A stretch of DNA of 64,000 bases from NCBI GenBank assembly GCA_022648295.1, contig JALCME010000006.1, positions 102,561 through 166,560 of the forward strand. Reading direction: 5' to 3'. The stretch is from Bacteroides sp. (lineage in GTDB: Bacteria; Bacteroidota; Bacteroidia; Bacteroidales; Bacteroidaceae). Of the stretch, positions 1 through 8,333 are shown piece after piece. Both the position numbers and the translations under genes were made by a program. Positions within the stretch are counted from its first letter, which is position 1, and each line of letters begins with the position of its first letter. Under the pieces are notes generated by a model. That model saw only the letters and a list, made by a program, of their open reading frames with translations, had not been told where the DNA came from and ran no database searches.

Positions 1-539
1 TTGCTGGCGTTCAAAGACGATCCTCCACGAATACGGATCTGAGCGCCGGCACCAGGAGTACCATCATTGGATATAACACTCACACCAGCCATTTTACCGG
101 CCAACATATCCTGTGGATTGGTTGTGATACCTTTACTCATTTCATCCGGCTTAATAGCCGTAACAGAACCTGTAAGATCGTTCTTCTTTACAGTTCCATA
201 ACCAATGACCACAACGGCATCAAGCAATTGCGAATCATCCTGCAAAGTTACGACAACAGAAGGAGCGGCTGTTACATCAACCGTTTTATAGCCAATAAAA
301 GAAATTGTAAGCATAGCTCCCTTAGGAACCTTCAAGACAAAATTACCATTAAGATCGGTAATTGTACCATTCATCGTATTCGATTTTTCTACGACATTTG
401 CGCCAATGACCGCCACACCTTGTACATCTTTTACATGCCCCTTAATGGTGATTTGCTGTGCATAAGCGCCAACAGACAAGAATATTCCCAATAATACGGG
501 AAGAATCTTTCGATAGATTCTAAGATTAACTTGCTTCAT
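1..539 (-). CDS. SusC-like TonB-dependent receptor, N-terminal part (cut by left edge)
   Basis: The ATG at 537-539 opens a minus-strand frame that runs off the left edge (about 179 residues seen). It begins with a signal peptide ending near AYAQ, then a carboxypeptidase-D-regulatory-like domain (ITIKGHVKDVQGVAVIGANV ... GTITDLNGNF), then the TonB-box/plug junction (VVIGYGTVKKNDLTGSV) and the plug motif IRIRGGSSLNAS. This is the usual order in SusC-type outer-membrane receptors that import oligosaccharides together with a SusD lipoprotein; the SusD partner presumably lies further left. It diverges from a GH13 enzyme and its control region holds a LacI-type site, so it probably imports maltooligosaccharides. 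That substrate is inferred from neighbours. Confidence 0.93.
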   Translation of the reverse strand, partial: MKQVNLRIYRKILPVLLGIFLSVGAYAQQITIKGHVKDVQGVAVIGANVVEKSNTMNGTITDLNGNFVLKVPKGAMLTISFIGYKTVDVTAAPSVVVTLQDDSQLLDAVVVIGYGTVKKNDLTGSVTAIKPDEMSKGITTNPQDMLAGKMAGVSVISNDGTPGAGAQIRIRGGSSLNAS

Positions 540-651
540 GCATTCAAAAATTAAAGTTAACAATATAATTCACTTACTATATGCCGCCATAATATCCAAA
601 GCTTGCACTTCAGTCCCAAGATACCTCCCAGGTAATTATAACATGACAGAG

Positions 652-659
652 CAAAAATA
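652..659 (-). promoter_or_regulatory. -7 box of the susC promoter (TATTTTTG)
   Basis: On the minus strand TATTTTTG fits the Bacteroides -7 consensus TAnnTTTG, about 112 bases before the susC ATG. There is no good TTG at -33, as in an activator-dependent promoter. The same TATTTTTGC lies at 3389-3397 ahead of lacI, each about 55 bp downstream of the LacI-type site. Confidence 0.5.
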
Positions 660-711
660 TGTTTTATCGGGTTAGCATTCCATAAGAAAACAGTAAAATA
701 TGCGCATATGG

Positions 712-729
712 TTATGCAAACGATTGCAC
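712..729. promoter_or_regulatory. LacI-type operator, copy 1 (susC/GH13 divergent region)
   Basis: The minus strand reads GTGCAATCGTTTGCATAA, identical over 18 bases to 3320-3337. The core TGCAA-nCGn-TTGCA (715-728) is a near-perfect palindrome with a central CG, the form typical of LacI-family operators. It sits between the divergent susC and GH13 genes, 55 bp upstream of the susC -7 box and 97 bp before the GH13 start. The LacI-family gene at 3480 is the obvious binder. Confidence 0.72.
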
Positions 730-825
730 TTATCAATCCGTTCTCTTTTAATCCATTTACTTCACACATAACCTGATTTTCATACTTTTGTCCATTGAAC
801 GTTAAATACATTATACCCTAATATC

Positions 826-3162
826 ATGAAGAAAGCCATTTATTTGTATCTGCTGCTTATTCCATTATTAAGCAATTCTTGCAGCAAAAGCGATGATCCA
901 ATCATATCACCTCCTCCTGTAGTCATAAAAGACGGCCTGAATTATTCAACGGATTCACCTGATGCCGACAGCCCGTTAACCATTACCTTCAAAGCCGGAA
1001 GCGCTTCTGCATTATATAATTATACGGGAGACGTTTACATCCACACCGGCATAGTGGAAGACAATACCTGGAAATACGTACCGGCTGCATGGGATGAAAA
1101 TTTACCCAAATGTAAAATGACAAAAGAAGAGAGTAACGTATGGAGCATCGCGCTATCTCCTTCCATCAGGACATGGTTCAGTTCGGGAGAGACATCCATA
1201 CAGAAGTTAGGAATAGTAATCCGTAGCTCCGATGGGACCAAGAAAGGCATTGAAAGTGATTCTTTCGTCACTATCACGGACACAAAATATACACCTTTCA
1301 CTCCGGGAGACATCTCTTATAAAAGTTTGCCATCCGGAATGGAACAAGGAATCAATGTTGTGGACAACTCCACCGTTACCCTCGTCCTGTATGATAAAGA
1401 TAAAAACGGGAATCATAAGGATTACGCTTACGTGATCGGTGATTTTAATAACTGGACATTGGCCAATGATGCCGGTTCACAAATGTATCGCGACGATGAT
1501 GCCGGATGCTGGTGGATCACATTAACCGGACTGACTGCCACTACCGAATATGCTTTCCAATATTATATAGGTACTAAAACGAACGGAGCAATCCGGCTTG
1601 CGGATGCGTACACCCGCAAAATACTGGACCCCGATAATGATCCGCAAATCCCGGCGTCCACTTATCCGGATAATAAAGTTTATCCTGAACAAGGCTCTGG
1701 AATAGTATCCACATTCAAAATTCAGGAAGACACTTATTCCTGGAAAAATCCTTCATTTAAGATACAGGATAAAAATCATCTGGTGATTTACGAAATGCTA
1801 CTCCGTGATTTCACCTCTTCAGGCGATATTAACGGAGCGATTGGAAAACTGAGTTACCTGAAATCATTGGGAGTCAATGTCATTGAACTGATGCCGGTAC
1901 AGGAATTTGACGGTAATGACAGTTGGGGATATAATCCCTGTTTCTACTTTGCGCTGGATAAAGCCTACGGCACGGATAGGATGTACAAACAGTTCATTGA
2001 TGAATGCCACGGAATGGGTATTGCCGTCATATTCGATGTCGTTTATAATCAGGCCACCGGTAACCAGCCGTTTGCCAAATTATACTGGGACGGCACCAAC
2101 AGCAAACCTGCTTCAAACAATCCATGGTTCAACACAGATGCCCCGCATCCTTACTCCGTATTTTGCGACTTCAATCACGAATCCCCTCTGGTACGTGCTT
2201 TTGTAAAACGTAATCTCCAGTTCCTGCTCAGTGAATACAAGATTGATGGATTCCGTTTTGACCTCACCAAAGGTTTTACTCAAACAAGCAGCACGGTAAA
2301 CACGGCATCCAATTATGATGCCAGCCGCATTGCCATATTGAAAGACTACAACAGCGCAGTGAAGGATGCTAATCCCGATGCAATGGTCATTCTGGAGCAT
2401 TTCTGCGAAACAAGAGAAGAAGCGGAACTGGCCGGTGACGGAATGTATTTGTGGCGTAACCTGAACTATGCCTATTGCCAGTCCGCCATGGGATGGAGTG
2501 ATGAAAGTGATTTCTCGGGACTGTACGATACTGATATGCCCGCCTGTTCTTTAGTGGGCTATATGGAAAGCCACGATGAAGAACGAATGAGTTATAAACA
2601 AAAAACATGGGGCAATTATACGCTGAAGACAAGCTTAGCCGACCGGATGAAAGAATTAGAGGTCAATACGGCATTCTTCCTTACTGTGCCCGGCCCCAAA
2701 ATGATCTGGCAGTTCGGTGAATTGGGCTATGATTATTCCATTAATTATAACGGAATCACAGGAGTCACCGCCGAAAGTGAGCGCACAAGCCGGAAACCGA
2801 TTAAATGGGATTATTACGATGATGCCAACCGGAAGGAACTTTACGATACTTACGCCAAACTCATGCAACTGAGGAATAACAATCCAAGTTTATTCGACAC
2901 CCCGTCCACCTTTGGCTGGCAGGTGAAAGAGGCGAACTGGGATAGCGGACGTTTCCTTACCCTCCAAGGCATTACCAAGAACTTAGTTGTTGCAGGCAAT
3001 TTCACTAATGCATCCGGGAACTACACCGTTACTTTCCCTCATACCGGTACATGGTATAATTACATCAACGAGGAAAGCCTGTCGGTGGCTTCCACCTCAC
3101 AGACAATTGCAGTACCGGCATTTGGATTCAGGTTATTCACCGATTTCCAACCGGCACAGTAA
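826..3162 (+). CDS. GH13 alpha-amylase/pullulanase-like lipoprotein
   Basis: This 778-residue lipoprotein (signal peptide with Cys near residue 19, followed by SKSDDP, suiting surface export) carries an N-terminal extension of sandwich-type domains. One of them, around residues 200-260, contains GDFNNW and resembles a CBM48/E-set domain. The (beta/alpha)8 barrel follows from about residue 315. Visible GH13 catalytic elements are Asp479 in FRFD (nucleophile), Glu524 in ILEHF (acid/base) and Asp584 in ESHDEER (transition-state stabiliser). Family knowledge gives hydrolysis of alpha-glucans at the cell surface; alpha-1,4 versus alpha-1,6 preference cannot be read from sequence. It diverges from susC and precedes lacI, the MFS gene and GH65, so it probably supplies maltooligosaccharides to the receptor. 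Confidence 0.9.
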   Translation: MKKAIYLYLLLIPLLSNSCSKSDDPIISPPPVVIKDGLNYSTDSPDADSPLTITFKAGSASALYNYTGDVYIHTGIVEDNTWKYVPAAWDENLPKCKMTKEESNVWSIALSPSIRTWFSSGETSIQKLGIVIRSSDGTKKGIESDSFVTITDTKYTPFTPGDISYKSLPSGMEQGINVVDNSTVTLVLYDKDKNGNHKDYAYVIGDFNNWTLANDAGSQMYRDDDAGCWWITLTGLTATTEYAFQYYIGTKTNGAIRLADAYTRKILDPDNDPQIPASTYPDNKVYPEQGSGIVSTFKIQEDTYSWKNPSFKIQDKNHLVIYEMLLRDFTSSGDINGAIGKLSYLKSLGVNVIELMPVQEFDGNDSWGYNPCFYFALDKAYGTDRMYKQFIDECHGMGIAVIFDVVYNQATGNQPFAKLYWDGTNSKPASNNPWFNTDAPHPYSVFCDFNHESPLVRAFVKRNLQFLLSEYKIDGFRFDLTKGFTQTSSTVNTASNYDASRIAILKDYNSAVKDANPDAMVILEHFCETREEAELAGDGMYLWRNLNYAYCQSAMGWSDESDFSGLYDTDMPACSLVGYMESHDEERMSYKQKTWGNYTLKTSLADRMKELEVNTAFFLTVPGPKMIWQFGELGYDYSINYNGITGVTAESERTSRKPIKWDYYDDANRKELYDTYAKLMQLRNNNPSLFDTPSTFGWQVKEANWDSGRFLTLQGITKNLVVAGNFTNASGNYTVTFPHTGTWYNYINEESLSVASTSQTIAVPAFGFRLFTDFQPAQ

Positions 3163-3239
3163 ACTGTAGAAAGGGGATAAGAAACAGCAATAGTCTGCAA
3201 TATATAGAGAAAGGAAGTGTGAGGTTTATAATCAATAAA

Positions 3240-3315
3240 AATAGCGGTTCCATTTAATAGCAATAGCGGTTCTATTTACGTCAAATGAAAGTCCTATCTG
3301 GAGTAAATAGAACCG
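3240..3315. repeat. Triple 14-17-bp motif: two direct copies 22 bp apart plus one inverted
   Basis: AATAGCGGTTCYATTTA occurs at 3240-3256 and 3262-3278, exactly 22 bp (two helical turns) apart. An inverted copy follows at 3303-3317. Copies two and three make a perfect 13-bp inverted repeat (3267-3279 with 3303-3315, 23-nt loop). It lies after the GH13 stop and just before the second LacI-type site. It could act as a terminator hairpin, though no T-tract follows, or as a binding array. Confidence 0.6.
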
Positions 3316-3319
3316 ATAG

Positions 3320-3337
3320 GTGCAATCGTTTGCATAA
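3320..3337. promoter_or_regulatory. LacI-type operator, copy 2 (upstream of lacI)
   Basis: GTGCAATCGTTTGCATAA is identical to the reverse complement of 712-729. The palindromic core is 3321-3334, 54 bp upstream of a TATTTTTG box (3389-3396). This suggests that the LacI-family protein regulates its own lacI-MFS-GH65 transcript. Confidence 0.72.
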
Positions 3338-3388
3338 ATCTCAAACAAGATACTTGTTATGGAAGAAACCCTCATTCACAAATTACAT

Positions 3389-3396
3389 TATTTTTG
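3389..3396 (+). promoter_or_regulatory. Candidate regulated -7 box TATTTTTG ahead of lacI
   Basis: It matches TAnnTTTG, has no TTG at the expected -33 distance, and its spacing from the upstream operator mirrors the susC control region (54 versus 55 bp). It is probably the inducible promoter of lacI-MFS-GH65. Confidence 0.45.
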
Positions 3397-3428
3397 CGTT
3401 TAACTTAATAAGCTTACCTCCCTTCCAC

Positions 3429-3458
3429 TTGGTAAGTAAATTAATTGCATTACCTTTG
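3429..3458 (+). promoter_or_regulatory. Bacteroides-type promoter of lacI (TTG-N19-TACCTTTG)
   Basis: TTG at 3429-3431 and TACCTTTG at 3451-3458 are 19 bp apart, a full consensus match, 22 bp before the lacI ATG. It may give basal transcription, independent of the weaker upstream box. Confidence 0.65.
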
Positions 3459-3479
3459 GCTAAGAACTAATATGACACC

Positions 3480-4487
3480 ATGAATAAACCGCAAATAACC
3501 ATCAAAGATATAGCCCGGGCGCTGAATGTTTCACCGTCCACTGTATCGAGGGCCTTAAAAGACAATCCTGATATCAGTAGGGAAACGCGCGATCTCATTC
3601 ATGCATACGCCCGTGAGCACAACTATAAGCCCAACGAACTGGCAATAAACCTCAGAGCCAGTCGCAGCAATACCATCGGCGTCATTGTTCCGCAATTGGT
3701 ACACCATTTCTTTTCATGCGTACTAAGTGGCATAGAAACCATGGCCACAGAGGCCGGATATAATATTTTATTGGGACAAAGCAATGAATCATACGAACAG
3801 GAAGTAAAAATAGTTCATTCATTTCTTGCAGCCCGTGTTTGCGGGGTAATAGCATCATTAGCTAAAGCCACATCCCAATATGATCATTACCAGGAATTGC
3901 TAAACAATAACATACCTATTGTATTTTATGACCGGATCTGCACCGGCATTAAAACGGAACGTGTAGTGGTGGATGACTATGCCGGATCGTTTGCCGCCGT
4001 GGAGTATATGATACAAACCGGATGCAAACGCATTCTTTTCTATGGTGCGTCTCCCCATCTGGAAATTACCAAGAACCGGCGTAACGGCTATCTGGATGCA
4101 ATGAAGAAATATAAGATACCCGTGGACGATAGCATGATCAAGCTATGTGACACCCGCGAACGTGCCATTGCCATCACCCCGGATATTCTGGAAGGAAACA
4201 ACCGCCCGGACGGCTTCTTCGCCATTAATGACGAAACGGCCTCGGGTATTCTCCATGCTTGTAAACATGTGGGAATAAAAGTCCCGGACGAAGTATCCAT
4301 CTGCGGATTTACAGACGGAGCCATTGCCCAGAACACCGACCCTAAACTGACTACCGTGGAACAACACGGTGATGAGGTTGGTAAAATGGCCTTCAGCATT
4401 CTTGCCGACAAACTGGAAGGAAATGACAATCAAAGTAATAATAAAATCGTCCGTACCAATCTTGTGGTAAGAGGAACCACCAAATAA
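3480..4487 (+). CDS. LacI-family transcriptional regulator of the maltose/starch locus
   Basis: The protein has 335 residues, the normal length for the family. The N-terminal helix-turn-helix (residues 7-27, TIKDIARALNVSPSTVSRAL) is followed by a hinge helix with NLRAS (57-61) and a periplasmic-binding-protein-like sugar-sensing domain (TIGVIVPQL, then VVVDDYAGSFAAVEYMIQTG, then PDGFFAINDETASG). It is probably co-transcribed with the sugar transporter and the maltose phosphorylase, 35 bases downstream. Two identical LacI-type palindromes, one ahead of its own gene and one in the susC/GH13 region, define a likely local regulon. The sites lie upstream of the -7 boxes, so positive control is possible although most LacI proteins repress. 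The inducer is probably maltose or a derivative, by context only. Confidence 0.92.
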   Translation: MNKPQITIKDIARALNVSPSTVSRALKDNPDISRETRDLIHAYAREHNYKPNELAINLRASRSNTIGVIVPQLVHHFFSCVLSGIETMATEAGYNILLGQSNESYEQEVKIVHSFLAARVCGVIASLAKATSQYDHYQELLNNNIPIVFYDRICTGIKTERVVVDDYAGSFAAVEYMIQTGCKRILFYGASPHLEITKNRRNGYLDAMKKYKIPVDDSMIKLCDTRERAIAITPDILEGNNRPDGFFAINDETASGILHACKHVGIKVPDEVSICGFTDGAIAQNTDPKLTTVEQHGDEVGKMAFSILADKLEGNDNQSNNKIVRTNLVVRGTTK

Positions 4488-4522
4488 TACAATAAATAAA
4501 AAACACCTAATATCAGACAATA

Positions 4523-5899
4523 ATGAAAGTAAAACCGGATTTGAGCTTTTGGAAGTTATGGAACATCAGTTTCGGCTTCTTCGGTGTACAAATAGCCTAT
4601 GCTTTGCAGAGTGCGAACATCAGTAGAATATTCTCCACCTTAGGAGCCGACCCTCACAACCTGAGCTATTTCTGGATATTACCTCCACTGGCCGGTATCA
4701 TCGTACAACCTCTTGTAGGGGCGGCAAGTGATAAAACCTGGACCCGTTTCGGCCGGCGCATTCCCTATTTGTTCATAGGCTCATTGGTTGCCGTATTGGT
4801 GATGTGCCTGCTACCCAATGCAGGTAGTTTCGGGATGGCTGTGAGCACGGCAATGATATTCGGGCTGTTTTCCCTTATGCTACTGGATACTTCAATAAAC
4901 ATGGCTATGCAACCCTTCAAGATGATGGTAGGTGATATGGTCAACGAAAAGCAAAAAGGATTGGCCTACTCCATTCAGAGTTTCCTGTGCAATGCCGGTA
5001 GCCTAATGGGTTATCTATTCCCCTTCATCTTTACCTATATAGGCATCAGTAACATCGCTCCTAAAGGAGTGGTACCGGACTCGGTGATTTATTCTTTCTA
5101 TATCGGAGCTGCAATTCTCATTTTATGCGTCATCTATACTTCGGCAAAAGTGAAAGAAATGCCGCCGGCGGAATATGCCGAATACCATGGCATCAGCGAA
5201 GAGGAAAAAAGGGAAAAGATTAATATGCTGAAATTGCTGGTAAAAGCACCCAAGGCTTTTTGGACCGTAGGGCTTGTACAATTTTTCTGTTGGTTCGCCT
5301 TTATGTTTATGTGGACATATACCAACGGTAGCATAGCCGCCAATGTATTTGATGCTCCCACCGTAGAAAATCTGATACATGGTGCCAGCAAAACGATGCT
5401 TGATACCAAAAGCGTTCAATATCAAAATGCCGCCGACTGGGTCGGAGTATTATTCGCCGTACAAGCCATCGGATCGGTACTTTGGGCCATTTGCATTCCT
5501 TTATTCAAGAACGTCCGGTTCATTTACTCCCTTAGCTTGGTATTGGGAGGCATCGGGTTCATCTCCACTTATTTCATTCATAACCAATACCTCCTGTTTG
5601 TTTCATTCTTACTTATCGGTTGTGCATGGGCCGCAATGCTCGCCCTACCCTTCACCATACTGACAAATGCCTTGTCCGGCAGTCACATGGGTACTTATCT
5701 GGGATTATTCAACGGTACCATATGCATTCCACAAATTGTAGCGGCGGCACTGGGCGGGAGTATTCTGTCAATATTTACTCCACAGGGCATGCTCCCTCCT
5801 GAAATCAATATGTTAGTCACAGCAGGTATTATGCTCATCATCGGCGCTATTTGTGTTTATTTAATTAAAATAACAAAGGGTGAAGGTGAAAAGAAATAA
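4523..5899 (+). CDS. MFS sugar transporter, SLC45/maltose-permease-like
   Basis: This 458-residue protein has about twelve membrane helices. The start SFWKLWNISFGFFGVQIAYALQ and the loop-2 signature DKTWTRFGRR (residues 70-79) are characteristic of the SLC45-like sugar:cation symporter branch of the MFS. Family members import maltose or sucrose across the cytoplasmic membrane. It lies 35 bases after lacI and 41 before the GH65 gene, in one apparent transcript. It would therefore bring periplasmic maltose to the cytoplasmic phosphorylase. Substrate assignment rests on this context. Confidence 0.88.
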   Translation: MKVKPDLSFWKLWNISFGFFGVQIAYALQSANISRIFSTLGADPHNLSYFWILPPLAGIIVQPLVGAASDKTWTRFGRRIPYLFIGSLVAVLVMCLLPNAGSFGMAVSTAMIFGLFSLMLLDTSINMAMQPFKMMVGDMVNEKQKGLAYSIQSFLCNAGSLMGYLFPFIFTYIGISNIAPKGVVPDSVIYSFYIGAAILILCVIYTSAKVKEMPPAEYAEYHGISEEEKREKINMLKLLVKAPKAFWTVGLVQFFCWFAFMFMWTYTNGSIAANVFDAPTVENLIHGASKTMLDTKSVQYQNAADWVGVLFAVQAIGSVLWAICIPLFKNVRFIYSLSLVLGGIGFISTYFIHNQYLLFVSFLLIGCAWAAMLALPFTILTNALSGSHMGTYLGLFNGTICIPQIVAAALGGSILSIFTPQGMLPPEINMLVTAGIMLIIGAICVYLIKITKGEGEKK

Positions 5900-5940
5900 A
5901 TGGTTATCTTTACAGCCATAACAACTAATGAAATGGCACA

Positions 5941-8253
5941 ATGAAAAGATACCTTAAAACTGATGAGTGGAACATTATTGAAGAAGATTTCCATGCGGAA
6001 GATTTACGCATGTCAGAGAGTATATTCAGTTTGGGAAACGGACGATTCGGTCAGCGGGGAAACTTTGAAGAGCCATACAGTAGTGACGGTTATCGTGGAT
6101 CATATATTGCGGGAATAAGCTTTTTAGATAAAACACGTGTAGGATGGTGGAAAAACGGATTTCCCGATTATTACGCACGTATTCCCAATGCCGCCGATTG
6201 GAGCCGCATTAATCTACGCCTTGTTGACGAAGAACTGGATCTAGCGCAGTGGGACGTAAATTCCTTTACACGGCGTTTGGACATGAAGGCTGGAATTTCG
6301 TACCGTGATTTTGAAGTTACTTCTGCTAAAGCGAACAGTCTTCGCGTACATGTAGAGCATATCATCAACAGGGCACACCCTGATTTATGCCATATCATGT
6401 ATCGCGTTACTTCTATTAATTATACAGGAAAAATATCTTTTGTCCCACTACTTAGCATTGATGTCTCCGAAAAGAATGATGAATCAGAAGGTAAGATATG
6501 GAATATTCTCCGTTCCGGCATAAACAAAGACTGCGCCTACTTATGGACACAAACCCGGCGGGAAGATGCTCAGGTATGTTATGCCATGACTTGCCAATTC
6601 TTCAAGAACAATAAGGAAATAGCAGCCAATCCCATACGCATTGAGAAAGAGAGACAAACCGGATTCAGCATCGGGTCTGACGTAAAGCCGGGTGATACCG
6701 TGACTCTTATCAAGTATACAGCCATTCATTCTTCCCTTTATCATGAACGAGAAGGATTGGTAGAAAGTTCTGCTGATGAAGCCCGGAAAGCCAAAAACCA
6801 AGGATGGGAACAACTAACCGATGAGCACCGGAAGGCTTGGCAAGAAATATGGGATGATACCGACGTAACCATTGAAGGAGACCCGGAAGCCCAGCAAGGC
6901 ATCCGTTATAACATCTTCCAGTTATACCAGACTTACCGGGGAGATGATCCGCGATTGAATATTGGTCCCAAAGGGTTCACAGGAGAAAAATACGGAGGAA
7001 ATACGTATTGGAATACAGAACTTTGCTGTGTACCGTTTTTCTTACTTTCCACCTCCAAGGAGGTCACGAAGAATTTACTTTTCTATCGCTATAACCAACT
7101 GCAAAAAGCCATAGAGAATGCCCGCAAATTAGGTTTTAAGAATGGTGCCGCACTCTTTCCCCAAGTTACTAATAGCGGAGAGGAATGCCACAGCGAATGG
7201 GAAATTACTTTTGAAGAGATTCACCGGAATAATATCATTGTTTACGCTATTGAGCAACACGCCATGCTGACCGGGCATGACGATTACATCGCCCGATATG
7301 GGCTGGAAGTAATGATTGCCGTCTGCCGGTTCTGGAGTCAACGAGTTTCTTTTTCACAGCCAAAACAAAAGTATGTTATACTTGGAGTGACCGGCCCTGA
7401 TGAATATGAGAATAATGTGGATAATAACTGGTATACTAATTACTCCTGTGTACAATGCCTCAAAACGACACTTTATTATATTGAAAAGATAGCCGATAAT
7501 TATCCAGATGAGTATATGCGTATCCGGCGTATTACGGAATTTAAGCAACAGGAAGAAACCGAGCATTGGAAAGATATCATCAACCAAATGTATTTGCCTG
7601 AGGACAACGCACAAGGCATCTTTATACAAAACGACGGGTATCTGGACAAAATAATAGAGAGTGCCGATGCCATTCCGCCAGAAGAACGCCCCATCAATCA
7701 ACATTGGTCATGGGACCGTATTCTGCGTTCCTGCTATATCAAGCAAAGCGATGTGCTACTGGGATTATACCTCTATTATTTCAACTTCGATAAAGAAACT
7801 ATTCAGCGGAACTTTGATTTCTACACGCCAATGACCGTGCACGAATCTTCCCTGTCACCTCACATCCACGCTATACTTGCTGCCCGCATCGGATACGTGG
7901 AGAAGGCGTATGAGCTTTTTATGCATGCTACACGCCTCGATTTGGATGATTATAACAACGAGACACAACAGGGACTTCACATTACCAGTATGCCCGGCAG
8001 TTGGCTCGCCATTGTGAGAGGATTTGCAGGGATGAAGATACAGAAACATGCAAATCTTTGCTTTGCTCCTGTCATACCGAAACAGTGGAAAAGCTATTCA
8101 TTCAAAGTGAATTACCATGAGCGCACTATTCATATACAGGTAGGAAATGAGATCAAAATTTCATTAATAGAAGGTAATGATCTAGCTATAACTGTTTACG
8201 AAAAGAGCTATAAGCTAAGGAAAGAAAAGGAATTGGTTATTCCGATAGAATGA
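5941..8253 (+). CDS. GH65 glycoside phosphorylase, probable maltose phosphorylase
   Basis: This 770-residue enzyme has no signal peptide and is therefore cytoplasmic. The layout is an N-terminal super-sandwich, a helical linker, an (alpha/alpha)6 barrel and a short C-terminal sheet domain. The GH65 general acid is Glu488 in TGPDEYENN; the phosphate-site region HESSLSPHIHAILAA is also present. Maltose phosphorylases of this length convert maltose plus phosphate into glucose and beta-glucose 1-phosphate. Trehalose or kojibiose specificity cannot be excluded from sequence, but the GH13 enzyme and MFS transporter upstream favour maltose. No beta-phosphoglucomutase gene is present in the window. 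A strong hairpin terminator follows. Confidence 0.9.
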   Translation: MKRYLKTDEWNIIEEDFHAEDLRMSESIFSLGNGRFGQRGNFEEPYSSDGYRGSYIAGISFLDKTRVGWWKNGFPDYYARIPNAADWSRINLRLVDEELDLAQWDVNSFTRRLDMKAGISYRDFEVTSAKANSLRVHVEHIINRAHPDLCHIMYRVTSINYTGKISFVPLLSIDVSEKNDESEGKIWNILRSGINKDCAYLWTQTRREDAQVCYAMTCQFFKNNKEIAANPIRIEKERQTGFSIGSDVKPGDTVTLIKYTAIHSSLYHEREGLVESSADEARKAKNQGWEQLTDEHRKAWQEIWDDTDVTIEGDPEAQQGIRYNIFQLYQTYRGDDPRLNIGPKGFTGEKYGGNTYWNTELCCVPFFLLSTSKEVTKNLLFYRYNQLQKAIENARKLGFKNGAALFPQVTNSGEECHSEWEITFEEIHRNNIIVYAIEQHAMLTGHDDYIARYGLEVMIAVCRFWSQRVSFSQPKQKYVILGVTGPDEYENNVDNNWYTNYSCVQCLKTTLYYIEKIADNYPDEYMRIRRITEFKQQEETEHWKDIINQMYLPEDNAQGIFIQNDGYLDKIIESADAIPPEERPINQHWSWDRILRSCYIKQSDVLLGLYLYYFNFDKETIQRNFDFYTPMTVHESSLSPHIHAILAARIGYVEKAYELFMHATRLDLDDYNNETQQGLHITSMPGSWLAIVRGFAGMKIQKHANLCFAPVIPKQWKSYSFKVNYHERTIHIQVGNEIKISLIEGNDLAITVYEKSYKLRKEKELVIPIE

Positions 8254-8266
8254 TTCGATAAAAACA

Positions 8267-8303
8267 AACTGTGCCGATAAAGAAAATCTTTACCGACACA
8301 GTT
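8267..8303. terminator. Bidirectional hairpin terminator between GH65 and oadB
   Basis: Arms 8267-8283 and 8287-8303 (17 bp, two G-T/C-A mismatches, AAA loop) form a strong stem midway between two convergent genes, so it can end both transcripts. Confidence 0.8.
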
Positions 8304-8333
8304 AACCAATGATATTTACGAGAAAATAATTAA

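Noticed and set aside
557..811. 84-codon minus-strand frame between susC and the GH13 gene
   Set aside because: It contains the susC -7 box and the LacI-type operator, has no recognisable family and lies in control DNA.
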